Assembly (NCBI GenBank): GCA_022601435.1
Contig: JAJACQ010000030.1
Span: 1 to 64,000, forward strand
Direction: 5' to 3'
DNA: 64,000 nt
From: Chlamydiia bacterium
GTDB taxonomy: Bacteria; Chlamydiota; Chlamydiia; Chlamydiales; 2-12-FULL-49-11
Positions within the stretch are counted from its first letter, which is position 1; each line of letters starts with the position of its first letter. The translations under genes were made by a program, and so were the position numbers. Under the pieces are notes generated by a model. It did no database searches. It had not been told where the DNA came from and saw only the letters and a program-made list of their open reading frames with translations. Below are positions 52,428 through 61,225 of this stretch, one piece after another.

Positions 52428-53564
52428 ATGATGTACGGAATTTCTGAACTAAGGCAAGTATACAATCAATGGGTAGATGATAAAGACAAAGAAGAGAGAT
52501 TTGCGATCTCTTTTTTTAGTCCAAATTGTAAAACTCCATTTATTTTTTCTGGTTTAGATTCAATATTAGAGTATTTAAATAAGCAGATCTTTTCAGATCA
52601 AGAGATTGCTTATTTACATTCATTACAAAAAGAAAGCGGGAAGCTTTTGTTCTCAGATCAATTCATTAAATTTATCTCGCAATTAAGATTTGAATTTAAA
52701 ATGGAATCAATACTTGTAGGAAGTGTTTTTTTTTCCTCTCAACCAATTATTAAAGTTTCGGGAAAGTTAGTTGTTTTATCGTTCCTCAAAAAAGTACTCT
52801 CATATTATCTCCCTAGACAAATACAAATAGCTACAGAGATAGAAAAAATAGTCTCGTTTGCAGCACCTTGTCCTATTATTGCTCAAAATTCATTTCGCTC
52901 ATTTGAGTCAAAAGGAGAATTGGATGTAAGAAGTGCATTTCTAGGAGGGGCAAGTGCGACAGAAGATCTTTTTGCGGCTTCTAAATATACGATTCCAATT
53001 TGTTTTTATGAGGATTCAAGCTTAAAATTCCTCGATATAGCACACAAAAACTTTTTTTGTGAGGTATCAAATCTTAAACCTACAGACTCTCTTATTCTTA
53101 AAGGAGTGAATTCTTTAGAAAAATTAGAAGAGATACCATTTGAGCGTGATCAGTTAAAGGGCATTTGCATAGACTTATCTACGATGGAAGATAGAAATAT
53201 TGAGATTAAGTATCACTATTATAGAAATCAAGAAATTCTAGATCCTGATTTTATGATCTATCGTTTTTCACATAAGGGTTTATATATAGGAGATTTAATC
53301 ACCAAAGATCTGAAAAAAGATTTAAGAAAAACACTATTTGGAAAATACATATCTACGCTAAAGAAACGAAATATTTTGTATGATATAGAAGGTATGCAAG
53401 AAGATACATTGTTTGATCAAAAAAGAAGAGTCTTAAAAAATATGAGACTATTACCATGTAAGTTTAGATTAAGAGACTCTGAGCATGTCTACCCAGTTCG
53501 TTTTTTAAAAAAATCCTTCTCTCAAGAAAATTCTGTTAGTTTATCAAATACAAGACTTGCATAA
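52428..53564 (+). CDS. Degenerate nicotinate phosphoribosyltransferase-like protein
   Basis: The product is 378 residues from ATG 52428 (a GTG at 52404 is also in frame). The scaffold of NAPRTase is traceable: 'FSPNCKTPFIFSGLDSILEYLN' (like 'NPFxGGYxIxxGLxxIlefL'), 'FSDQEIAYLHSL', 'QPIIKVSGKLVVLSFLKKVLSYYLPRQIQIATEIEKIVSFA' and 'ELDVRSAFLGGASATEDLFAASKYTIPI' (like 'AxRAAYIGGFDGTSNxLAgxxyGIPV'). The family's 'EFGxRRAQG' and the histidine-containing 'GTHAHS' are replaced by 'NSFRSFESKG' and 'CFYEDS', so the active site is not intact. Probably a non-enzymatic relative or a very diverged enzyme. It overlaps the convergent YggU gene by 43 bases. Confidence 0.6.
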   Translation: MMYGISELRQVYNQWVDDKDKEERFAISFFSPNCKTPFIFSGLDSILEYLNKQIFSDQEIAYLHSLQKESGKLLFSDQFIKFISQLRFEFKMESILVGSVFFSSQPIIKVSGKLVVLSFLKKVLSYYLPRQIQIATEIEKIVSFAAPCPIIAQNSFRSFESKGELDVRSAFLGGASATEDLFAASKYTIPICFYEDSSLKFLDIAHKNFFCEVSNLKPTDSLILKGVNSLEKLEEIPFERDQLKGICIDLSTMEDRNIEIKYHYYRNQEILDPDFMIYRFSHKGLYIGDLITKDLKKDLRKTLFGKYISTLKKRNILYDIEGMQEDTLFDQKRRVLKNMRLLPCKFRLRDSEHVYPVRFLKKSFSQENSVSLSNTRLA

Positions 53565-53785
53565 GTATCATCTATTTCAATCATTTTATTTGGACTGGTA
53601 AGACCAGATTTTATAGAGATAGCTGATTTTGGAATATTGAAAGAGAGACTTAAAGTTGCTATAAGATCTTTGTTAGCTAAACCTTTTTCTCGGGGAGATT
53701 TTACTTTTATACATAAAAAATCACCCTCCATCTTTTCTATTTTATTAATTCTATTATTGGGTTTTATTTTAACTCTTATAAACAT
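53522..53785 (-). CDS. DUF167/YggU family protein
   Basis: An 87-residue protein with the complete small alpha/beta fold of this family: 'IRVKIKPNNRINKIEK', 'IKVKSPREKGLANKDLIATLSLSFNIPKSAISIKSGLTSPNKMIEID'. The conserved 'PREKGLANK' is the family signature ('PPxxGKANxxL'). Function unknown; widely conserved in bacteria and eukaryotes. It overlaps the end of the gene at 52428-53564. Confidence 0.85.
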   Translation of the reverse strand: MFIRVKIKPNNRINKIEKMEGDFLCIKVKSPREKGLANKDLIATLSLSFNIPKSAISIKSGLTSPNKMIEIDDTYASLVFDKLTEFS

Positions 53786-53825
53786 CTATTGATTTTAATT
53801 ATTTAGGCAAGGTACAATTATTAGC

Positions 53826-54977
53826 ATGAAAACGAGTATATTAGATTTTTTAATTAATAGAAAGATTATAGGCGCAGCTTTGATGATTGCAGGAACTGCA
53901 GTGGGTGCAGGAATGCTTGGAATTCCGTTAATAACAGCTGAAATTGGATTCTCTTCATCTGCAATTATGACGCTCCTTGTATGGATGTATATGTTTATTA
54001 CATCTCTTTTATTGATGGAAGTCTCTGTGTCATTAAAAGAAAAGGGTGGGTTTGTTGAGCTTGCAAAGGCTTATCTTCCCCCATACGGCAAAAATCTCAT
54101 CACTTTTTTGTTTTTATTTTTATATGGGATCTTGTTAATTGCTTATGTATCTGCTGGTTCAGAGATTTTAGGATTAAAATTTTCTGAGAGTGTTGTTATT
54201 AAAAGCTTGTTTCCTCTCATTTTATTTACTTTTTTATTATTAAGAACCAAGAGAGTGGTTACTCTTATTTCGGTCTTGACGATCCCTATGTGGGTCTATT
54301 TTGCCTTGTTTTATTTTTATGGAGTTAATCACATAGAATTTTCTAGATTACTTGTTGATACACCATCAAAATCTTATTTAGCAGTTCCTATTTTATTTGG
54401 AGCCTTTGGTTTCCACAATGTAATACCTTCAATCACGACATATTTAGATTATGATAAAAAGAGCTTGAGAAAAGCTATCTTTTTAGGATCAATGATCCCA
54501 TGTATTTTATATTTATTGTGGCAATTTTTAATACTTGGGATGGTAGATGCTGAAACATTGAGCCTTGCCAAAGCTAAGGGAATACCTGTAGTAACACTGT
54601 TGGGTGGAATCACTCAAAATTCTATTTTTGCAACAGCAGGTGCGATCTTTGCATTTTTTGCAATTTTAACTTCTGCTCTAGGAGTGGGGCTATCTGTTGT
54701 TAGGTTTATTGATAAAAGAGAAAGAAGTTTTACAATCTTAGGTGTGATTTTAATTCCTACACTTGTTGCTTTTACAAATCCGGGAATTTTTTTAAGAGCT
54801 CTTTCTTTTGCAGGTGGTGTAGGTGAATCTATATTGAATGGAATTATTCCTGTATGGCTCTATGTTGTGTATAAGAATCTTAAAAGCGAAATGAATCAAA
54901 AACTAAAAATTTGTTCGTTTTTCCTTTTTCTCATAGCGTCTATTGTGGTAATTATAGAGTTAGGGAATCTTATATAG
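53826..54977 (+). CDS. tyrP: Aromatic amino acid permease, TyrP/Mtr type
   Basis: A 383-residue inner-membrane protein with 11 predicted helices. 'GAALMIAGTAVGAGMLGIPLITAEIGF' at the N-terminus is the substrate- and sodium-site helix pattern of the hydroxy/aromatic amino acid permease family, and 'VPILFGAFGFHNVIPSITTYLDYD' is also diagnostic. It imports tyrosine or tryptophan. Chlamydiae cannot make tryptophan de novo in most cases and carry one or two tyrP genes. The peroxiredoxin-like gene starts 7 bases after its stop. Confidence 0.92.
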   Translation: MKTSILDFLINRKIIGAALMIAGTAVGAGMLGIPLITAEIGFSSSAIMTLLVWMYMFITSLLLMEVSVSLKEKGGFVELAKAYLPPYGKNLITFLFLFLYGILLIAYVSAGSEILGLKFSESVVIKSLFPLILFTFLLLRTKRVVTLISVLTIPMWVYFALFYFYGVNHIEFSRLLVDTPSKSYLAVPILFGAFGFHNVIPSITTYLDYDKKSLRKAIFLGSMIPCILYLLWQFLILGMVDAETLSLAKAKGIPVVTLLGGITQNSIFATAGAIFAFFAILTSALGVGLSVVRFIDKRERSFTILGVILIPTLVAFTNPGIFLRALSFAGGVGESILNGIIPVWLYVVYKNLKSEMNQKLKICSFFLFLIASIVVIIELGNLI

Positions 54978-54984
54978 TCTTTCT

Positions 54985-55482
54985 ATGAAAAAGTTTTTAA
55001 TTTTAATATTTATGGTATTTGTAAGCTTGCAAGCAGTTCCTTTGCAAATAGGGGATGATGCTCCGGAATTTATTTTAAAAGATCAAGAGGGTTATGCTCA
55101 TAATTTAAGTGCTCACAGAGGGTCTTTTGTTCTTTTATTTTTCTATCCAAGAGATTTTACTCCACCTGCTCAAAAAAAACTAAAGACAATGCAGAGTTTG
55201 ATTTCTGATTCTTTGAATAGTAATTTTGTCGTCTATGGGATAAGTACAGATACGATAGATAAACACCGTCAATTCTATGATAAAATGCACATTTCTTTTG
55301 ACCTTCTATCCGATGTTGAAGGGGGGGTTATTTCTGCGTATAAAGCTAATGGATTTATAGAAACAAAACCCTTAGTTGTGTTAATTGGACCAGATGGAAG
55401 ATTGTTTAAAGTCTATGAGAATATGCAGAAGTTTCTTTATTCCAGTAATCTAATTAAATCTATAATTAATCGTAGAATTTAA
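54985..55482 (+). CDS. Exported peroxiredoxin-like protein lacking the peroxidatic cysteine
   Basis: A 165-residue protein with a signal peptide (1-17, ending 'SLQA'). The thioredoxin fold follows Bcp/AhpC: 'IGDDAPEFILKDQEGYAHNLSAHRGSFVLLFFYPRDFTP' then 'YGISTDTIDKHRQFYDKMHISFDLLSDVEG'. The invariant active-site 'TPGCT/TPVCT' reads 'TPPAQ' (residues 59-63), so the peroxidatic Cys is Ala62. No other cysteine is present in the domain. It therefore cannot reduce peroxide by the usual mechanism. Only 7 bases separate it from tyrP, so it is cotranscribed. Binding or scaffold function is likely. Confidence 0.85.
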   Translation: MKKFLILIFMVFVSLQAVPLQIGDDAPEFILKDQEGYAHNLSAHRGSFVLLFFYPRDFTPPAQKKLKTMQSLISDSLNSNFVVYGISTDTIDKHRQFYDKMHISFDLLSDVEGGVISAYKANGFIETKPLVVLIGPDGRLFKVYENMQKFLYSSNLIKSIINRRI

Positions 55483-55522
55483 TTATGTAATATGGTCAGT
55501 TTACGGTAACAAGAGGAATAAA

Positions 55523-56989
55523 TTGATAACCTTAATTTACCAATCAGAAGAACCATCATTACTCTTTGAAAATGAAATGCGTAAGCTTTCAGGAATTTCA
55601 GAGATGCAATGCATATTTGTTGATAGTGAGAATCTTGCGAAAGGATTTAACAAAGCTATTGATAAAGCAAAGTATGAAGTGGTTGTTATACTAAAAGAGG
55701 GTGTAAGAATTTGCTCAAGGGATTGGGCAAAAAGGGTTTTAGATGCATTTGAGCAATCTACACATGGTGTTTTAGGAACATTAGGGACATTAATAGTTCC
55801 CAAATCAGGAATGTTATGGGAACATGAAGAGCCTTTATGTGGTACAATTTGGTATGAAAAGTATTCTCCAAGAAATAAAAACGCCTTCGGTGAAAGTTTT
55901 GGGCCTAAGGTTTTAGACGTAATTGCATTAGAAGGAAGCTTTATAGCACTTCATAAAAAGCGTATCAAATTGAAAATGGATGAAGCATTTAAAGGTGATA
56001 GCTTTTATGAAAATGATTTTTGCCTTTCAAACTTTAAGAAAGGGTGCCGTATAGGAGTCTTTTTTGGTGTCGATGTCTTAAAGAAGTCCTTTGATGATCA
56101 AGATGTTAACTTTATAAAGAATCATAAGTACTTTACCGATAAACATAAAGATCTTCCCTTAAGGTTGAATCCTGATGTAATTATTGAGAATGAAAAGTTA
56201 AAAGTTGATCATTCCTTAAAAGTAAATATCATCATCCCAACAAAAGGTCATGTTGAAGAACTGATTAAATGTATTAAATCAATTATCGACAAAACCTTAT
56301 ATATAAATTATAGCATAACAATTGCTGATTATGGCTCAACCTTAGATGAAAAAGATAAGATCTTAGAGTTCTTGCAAAAAGAGAAAAATGTCTTGCTGAT
56401 CGAGACAAAACAACCACAAATTGCTCAAGTCTTTAATGATGTTGTAGAGAACGTGAAAAGTGATTTGGTGATGTTTGTATCTAAAGAGATACGCTTTGAA
56501 AATGACGCTCTTTCTTTGATGGTAAATACTTACCAAAAACATAAAGATACTTGTGGGACTATTGGACTTCGCTCTCATCAAAAAAATCACATGGTCAGAC
56601 AATTTGGCCTTCAGCTTTATTCATATGAAACAGAAGATGGAGATGAACTAGGTCTTGATTTCAAAGGATTTGGAAAGGCCTATAGCTATAGAAATGAAGT
56701 GATTAAAGGTGTGATGGGAAATAGTGTAGAATGCTTTATGATCCAAAGAGATTTCTTTATAGAGCTAGGTGGATTTAATACAAACTACCACCACAGTTTA
56801 GAGGATTTTGAGCTGAACTTAAAAGCAATTGTCCATGGAAAAAAGAACTTTCTTGTTGGAAAAGCAGTCGCTACACATACAGGAATAGGACGTCCAAAGT
56901 TCCTTCCTAAAGATTATTTACTCTTAATGGATTATGTAAATGATAACATCCAGAGCCTACTTCCTTACGTCTCTTTAATAGCAGTCTAA
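55523..56989 (+). CDS. GT2-type glycosyltransferase with two domains
   Basis: A 488-residue cytosolic protein from a TTG start with AAGAGGAA. Residues 1-210 form a glycosyltransferase-like domain ('CIFVDSENLAKGFNKAIDKAKYEVVVILKEGVRIC', 'LGTLGTLIVPKSGMLWE', 'VIALEGSFIALHKKRI'). Residues about 225-488 are a GT-A domain beginning 'KVNIIIPTKGHVEELIKCIKSIID' with 'ADYGSTLDEKD' and a late 'FFIELGGFNTNYHHSLEDFELNLKA', the latter with the EDFELN catalytic-region pattern. Such enzymes build surface polysaccharides or glycoproteins. Acceptor and donor unknown. It stands alone. Confidence 0.8.
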   Translation: MITLIYQSEEPSLLFENEMRKLSGISEMQCIFVDSENLAKGFNKAIDKAKYEVVVILKEGVRICSRDWAKRVLDAFEQSTHGVLGTLGTLIVPKSGMLWEHEEPLCGTIWYEKYSPRNKNAFGESFGPKVLDVIALEGSFIALHKKRIKLKMDEAFKGDSFYENDFCLSNFKKGCRIGVFFGVDVLKKSFDDQDVNFIKNHKYFTDKHKDLPLRLNPDVIIENEKLKVDHSLKVNIIIPTKGHVEELIKCIKSIIDKTLYINYSITIADYGSTLDEKDKILEFLQKEKNVLLIETKQPQIAQVFNDVVENVKSDLVMFVSKEIRFENDALSLMVNTYQKHKDTCGTIGLRSHQKNHMVRQFGLQLYSYETEDGDELGLDFKGFGKAYSYRNEVIKGVMGNSVECFMIQRDFFIELGGFNTNYHHSLEDFELNLKAIVHGKKNFLVGKAVATHTGIGRPKFLPKDYLLLMDYVNDNIQSLLPYVSLIAV

Positions 56990-57056
56990 ATTTTTGATTG
57001 TAAATAAATAGTAAGTTTTTTATGTTGTTTTTTTTAGTTTTCTATAAAGGCAGTTT

Positions 57057-58505
57057 GTGGCGATATGTAATCGGTTATATTTTTGTGGTAGTCAACCAAT
57101 AGATAGTCATTCAAAAGTTGTTTTTAAAGAAGCAAATAATTCTAAGTGTGCTCGATTTACAAGATGGGTGAAGTGGGGCGTTCAGCTTCCAATAGTCATT
57201 CCTCATATGATTTATTCAATATTTATGATGATGAAGCATAAAGAATTAATTGCACCTTTAAGGGCTAATCTTTTAGAGGGTCGTTTTGTTCATCGTGTTG
57301 TTTTGACGCCAACTAAAAGTCAGTATGTAATTACATCTGCAAAGATTGCAAATCAAATGTTTAAATCTTATCGAAATGATCAAAATGGTTTATTTGGGTT
57401 TGATGAAAAGGGAAATGTTTCGCTTTTGTTTTTATCTGTCTTACAAGATATAGTTAATGAACCTGTAAACCTTAATGACTTTTTATTTACATGTGATCCA
57501 GCACAAGTAGAATGTTTTCGCGAGCCTATGTTAAATTTTCTTGGGCCTAAAAATATGCCAAGTATACGGGCCAAACTTGATGATGTGAATCAGGATATGC
57601 TTGGATATTTATTTGGGCTGGAAGAATACGGAAGAATTCAGGTTTCTGCTAAAGATTTGTGTGGGATGTATGCAGTCTCTGTTATTTCTTATATTTTATT
57701 GGGTAAAAGAGCCAGTGATTTTCAGGAATACAGAAATATCTCAAACGCTATTCATGAATGTATGACTTATTCGGTATCAAAACTATGGAAAAAACCAGAA
57801 AAAGAGCAAACCCATAAATACAATAGAAAAATAGAAGTTCTTCGTGGTGTGATTGAAAATTCTCAAGGAAATTTTTTAGATTTATTAAAAAATATATCAG
57901 AGATCTCTGAAATACAAAGAAAAGGTATTTTTTTTCTTTTGTACATTGGAGGAGGGGAAACTGCAGCCTCTTTGTTAGAGTTTATATTTTGGCAACTTGG
58001 AAAACGTTCTGATCTTCAAACTAGAATAGTTAAAGAGATAGAGACTAGCAATAGATCAGAAACATTAAATAAAGTAGTAATAGAGGGATTAAGACTTAAC
58101 TCACCGACTCTTATAAGTCGCACTCCTAATAAGGATGTAGAAATGACTGTTAATAATAAAACAGGAAAATCTTGGAAGTATACGTTTAATAAAGGAGAAG
58201 ATATACTCTATGCGCCTTATTTTACAACCAGAAATCAGAGCGCCCTTAAAGATTATGAAGAGTTTAATCCCGACAGAAGAGATCTTCCTAAACAAATTAG
58301 ATCGCTTCCATGGCTTCCATTTTCTCTAGGAAAGCATGGTTGCCCTGGTAAATTCTTAGGATTGGCAGAAATAAAATCTATGTTAAGTGCTATTTTGATG
58401 AATTTTGAGATTGTGTCTGGTCCACAAAATTTACCTAAGCAGAAACAGATTTTGACGCTACATTTAGATTCTGATGTGACTTTAAATCTAACAAGAAGAA
58501 CTTAA
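57057..58505 (+). CDS. Cytochrome P450, copy A
   Basis: A 482-residue heme monooxygenase from a GTG with AAAGG upstream. The I-helix oxygen-activation motif reads 'YIGGGETAASLLEF', the K-helix ExxR 'VIEGLRLNSPTLISR', and the heme loop 'FSLGKHGCPGKFLGLAEIKSML' with Cys429 as thiolate ligand. Motifs are complete. There is no signal peptide. P450s are rare in chlamydiae. A second copy lies at 59714; they align from the first residues ('CGSQPIDSH' and 'CGKQPVEPH'). Redox partners are not visible here. Confidence 0.9.
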   Translation: MAICNRLYFCGSQPIDSHSKVVFKEANNSKCARFTRWVKWGVQLPIVIPHMIYSIFMMMKHKELIAPLRANLLEGRFVHRVVLTPTKSQYVITSAKIANQMFKSYRNDQNGLFGFDEKGNVSLLFLSVLQDIVNEPVNLNDFLFTCDPAQVECFREPMLNFLGPKNMPSIRAKLDDVNQDMLGYLFGLEEYGRIQVSAKDLCGMYAVSVISYILLGKRASDFQEYRNISNAIHECMTYSVSKLWKKPEKEQTHKYNRKIEVLRGVIENSQGNFLDLLKNISEISEIQRKGIFFLLYIGGGETAASLLEFIFWQLGKRSDLQTRIVKEIETSNRSETLNKVVIEGLRLNSPTLISRTPNKDVEMTVNNKTGKSWKYTFNKGEDILYAPYFTTRNQSALKDYEEFNPDRRDLPKQIRSLPWLPFSLGKHGCPGKFLGLAEIKSMLSAILMNFEIVSGPQNLPKQKQILTLHLDSDVTLNLTRRT

Positions 58506-58512
58506 AAAAAAA

Positions 58513-59505
58513 TTATTCGTCTTCATTATAGAATTCAAAAGCTAGATCAATTAGATGATCTGCTATGATTTCTGGTGTTGATGTATGATCTCCATTTACA
58601 ACAAAGCGTCTAATGTTAGCTTCATTGTCAATAAGAGGAAACTCGTTTGATGGGGGAGTTACAGTGATTTCATTTAAGCCTGCATAATAGACCATAGTTC
58701 GTTGACAACCCTCGGGAAGCTGCTCATTTTGTTTTGTAACTAACTCTTTCGTAAATCGATTATTGTGAGAAAATCTTTCCCCTAAATCATGCGGAAGAGC
58801 CGAATTACCAATAGATAATTTATTAAGATTAGAGACAAACTTAGATCCATAAGCGCCTACAATAGAGGCAACAAATAAATGATTATTAGGATGAGTTATT
58901 CTTAAAGAGTACTCTAACTCAGAAACAATCAATCCACTTAATGATTTGCCTGTAATAACGATTTTACTCTCAGGGTTATGATCGCAATACTTAGACAGCA
59001 TTTCTTGAACCGGTGATAAAAGGTCTTCAAAATGTCTATCTTTGGCAGAGTGGTTTTTGATAACACGTATATCAGGACTAATATTTGTATTTCTGTATTT
59101 TTCTTCAATAGCCTTTACATGTTTTGTATAGAAAAATGAGTTTCCTCCAAATCCTGTAAGGAAAATATATAAGGGTCTATCAGTGGGTTCGTTGTCTAAA
59201 TCAAGTAAGGTTTCTTTGTTTGTCACATCATAGGTATGCTGTAAAACAGCAGAATTAGGTTTGCACATTTCAATCAACACTTCAAAACCAAGTTTAATTA
59301 ATTCTATAAAACAAATAATGGTATCAACAATTTTCTCCCAAAGAGTTCTTGTATCAATTAATATATTATTATCATTGTTATGCCATTCTTGGATTCGATC
59401 TTCAAATCTATTTTTTAAAGGATAAGAAGGCTCATTAGGTTGCCATCTATATTCGGGTAATACTTGTGGTAGTGTGGGTGTATTGCTACTTGCTATTGAT
59501 GTCAT
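58513..59505 (-). CDS. Alpha/beta hydrolase-like protein
   Basis: A 330-residue protein without a signal peptide but with a hydrophobic stretch (about 56-80). The hydrolase core begins 'LYIFLTGFGGNSFFYTKHVKAIEEKY'. The nucleophile elbow is 'ITGKSLSGLIVSEL' with Ser188; the canonical GxSxG is GKSLS followed by G, one residue off. A late 'VNGDHTSTPEIIADHLIDLA' supplies a candidate histidine. It is likely a lipase/esterase-like protein. It sits between the two P450 genes, on the opposite strand, and its 3' end is 7 bases from P450 copy A. Confidence 0.65.
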   Translation of the reverse strand: MTSIASSNTPTLPQVLPEYRWQPNEPSYPLKNRFEDRIQEWHNNDNNILIDTRTLWEKIVDTIICFIELIKLGFEVLIEMCKPNSAVLQHTYDVTNKETLLDLDNEPTDRPLYIFLTGFGGNSFFYTKHVKAIEEKYRNTNISPDIRVIKNHSAKDRHFEDLLSPVQEMLSKYCDHNPESKIVITGKSLSGLIVSELEYSLRITHPNNHLFVASIVGAYGSKFVSNLNKLSIGNSALPHDLGERFSHNNRFTKELVTKQNEQLPEGCQRTMVYYAGLNEITVTPPSNEFPLIDNEANIRRFVVNGDHTSTPEIIADHLIDLAFEFYNEDE

Positions 59506-59673
59506 TATTTCGCCTTATTTTAGTTAAATTATATCAGAAAGAATGACTTTAATTTAATGATAAAATTATTTCTTTACATTTTTTACAGTAAATTAACTGA
59601 AGGTTAAAATCTAACTCATTTGTGGTTAAAGACTTCTGTTTATTTACGGTGTTTTGTTTTTAATTATAAAATA

Positions 59674-59682
59674 TGATATAAT
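59674..59682 (+). promoter_or_regulatory. Extended -10 promoter element for P450 copy B
   Basis: TGATATAAT fits an extended -10 (TGn-TATAAT). It lies about 30 bases before the ATG at 59714 and inside the reading frame that could start at 59654, which argues for 59714 as the true start. No good -35 is seen, as expected for extended -10 promoters. Confidence 0.5.
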
Positions 59683-59713
59683 ATATAGAGTTAATTATGA
59701 GATATTTATAAAC

Positions 59714-61225
59714 ATGGCTTTTTTTAATTATTTTTATTCGTGTGGAAAACAACCAGTGGAACCTCATGCAAAAGTTGAGTTTCAAGAATTGAGGCAATCA
59801 AGGTGCTCAAAAGTGACTGGATGGCTCAAGACTATAGCTCAACTTCCTATTACAATTCCTCATATGATTTATACTATATGCATGTTGAGAAGAGAACAGG
59901 ATTTACAGGCTGGTGATAAAAGTTTGTTGCCCAATAGAGTTATTCATAGGGTTGTTTTATCACCTTTTAGAAGTAATTATTTAGTTACTTCAGATAGGAT
60001 TGCTTCAAGAGTTTTATCAAATTATAGAAGTGATCAAGAGGGGTTATTTACAATCACAAAAAAGTCAAGCATCTCTCAGTTGTTATTACCAATTATTAAT
60101 TATTTAACAAATAAAAGATTTAAGGTAGATGACTTTTTATTTACCTCGGATGGAGCTGTAGCTCAACAACATAGAGCTATTATACATGATTACTTAGGGC
60201 CAAAAAGATTGGACCAAAGAAGAGTTCAAATAGAAATGACAAATAGAAAGATGCTTTCTTATCTATTAAGAAGAGAAACTAATGGAGAAGTTATAGTTAC
60301 AGCAAAAGATTTATGTGGTTTATATTCTACATCAGTGATTTCAAGTATTTTGATTGGTAATAAAATAGAGAATTTTGATGACAATGCAAAGATAACAAAT
60401 GCTATTAGAACTGTTTTAAATTATAGAGTCATTCCATTTTTAAGAAAATTATCTGAGCAAGAGCAGAAATCATTTACTTCTAGCTTGAATATCATTTGTG
60501 CTTTCTTTAAGACAGTAAAATCAGAGTTTTTAGGTCATATAGCTGAAAACAAGGAGCTTGATCCTCTTCAAAAGTATGGTCTTTATATTCTTTTATATTT
60601 AGCAGGGGTAGAAACTACATCTTCGGTATTAGAATACGCTTTATGGCAATTAGGAAGACATCCTGATTTACAAAATGAGTTAGTTAAAGAGTTAGGATTA
60701 GGAAAATCAGATCTTTTAGATCGAGTTATTAGTGAGTCTTTAAGGCTACATGCTCCGGTAAGGATTGGCCGTGAGTTTAGAGCTGATACTAAAATGACAG
60801 TGCGAAACAAAGAAGGAAGAAATTGGAGTTATACTTTTAATAAAGGAGATGAGTTGACAATAGTACCTACTTTAATCGCTCAAAATACTGAGAGTTTAGA
60901 AAATCCAGATCAATTTAATCCAAAACGAAAAGTAAGAGTTTCATCATTTAGATCATTTTCTTGGCTTCCATTTGGTTCAGGAGCGCATAGATGTCCTGGT
61001 CAATGGCTTGCTCTTGCAGAAATTAAATCTATGTTAACACAGTTGCTTATGCATTATGAAGTTGTATCAAGTTCTAGAAGTGAAGTAAGACAAAGGCAAC
61101 TTTTTACTCTAGGGTTAGATAGAGGTATTGAATTAAATCTTATAAATAGAAGAACTATTTCTTCAGAGGGAGAAGGGGCTGGTGGTGGAGGTCAAAAGCC
61201 CCAAGCAGCTCGAATGGCAAGGTAA
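59714..61225 (+). CDS. Cytochrome P450, copy B
   Basis: The product is 503 residues from ATG 59714, which aligns its N-terminus ('FYSCGKQPVEPHAKVEF') with P450 copy A. I-helix 'YLAGVETTSSVLEY', K-helix 'VISESLRLHAPVRIGR', heme loop 'FGSGAHRCPGQWLALAEIKSML' with Cys427. All P450 motifs are intact. The last ~25 residues ('GEGAGGGGQKPQAARMAR' region) are a low-complexity tail that overlaps the convergent gene by 34 bases and has no counterpart in copy A. The two copies probably arose by duplication and have diverged enough to differ in substrate. Confidence 0.9.
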   Translation: MAFFNYFYSCGKQPVEPHAKVEFQELRQSRCSKVTGWLKTIAQLPITIPHMIYTICMLRREQDLQAGDKSLLPNRVIHRVVLSPFRSNYLVTSDRIASRVLSNYRSDQEGLFTITKKSSISQLLLPIINYLTNKRFKVDDFLFTSDGAVAQQHRAIIHDYLGPKRLDQRRVQIEMTNRKMLSYLLRRETNGEVIVTAKDLCGLYSTSVISSILIGNKIENFDDNAKITNAIRTVLNYRVIPFLRKLSEQEQKSFTSSLNIICAFFKTVKSEFLGHIAENKELDPLQKYGLYILLYLAGVETTSSVLEYALWQLGRHPDLQNELVKELGLGKSDLLDRVISESLRLHAPVRIGREFRADTKMTVRNKEGRNWSYTFNKGDELTIVPTLIAQNTESLENPDQFNPKRKVRVSSFRSFSWLPFGSGAHRCPGQWLALAEIKSMLTQLLMHYEVVSSSRSEVRQRQLFTLGLDRGIELNLINRRTISSEGEGAGGGGQKPQAARMAR

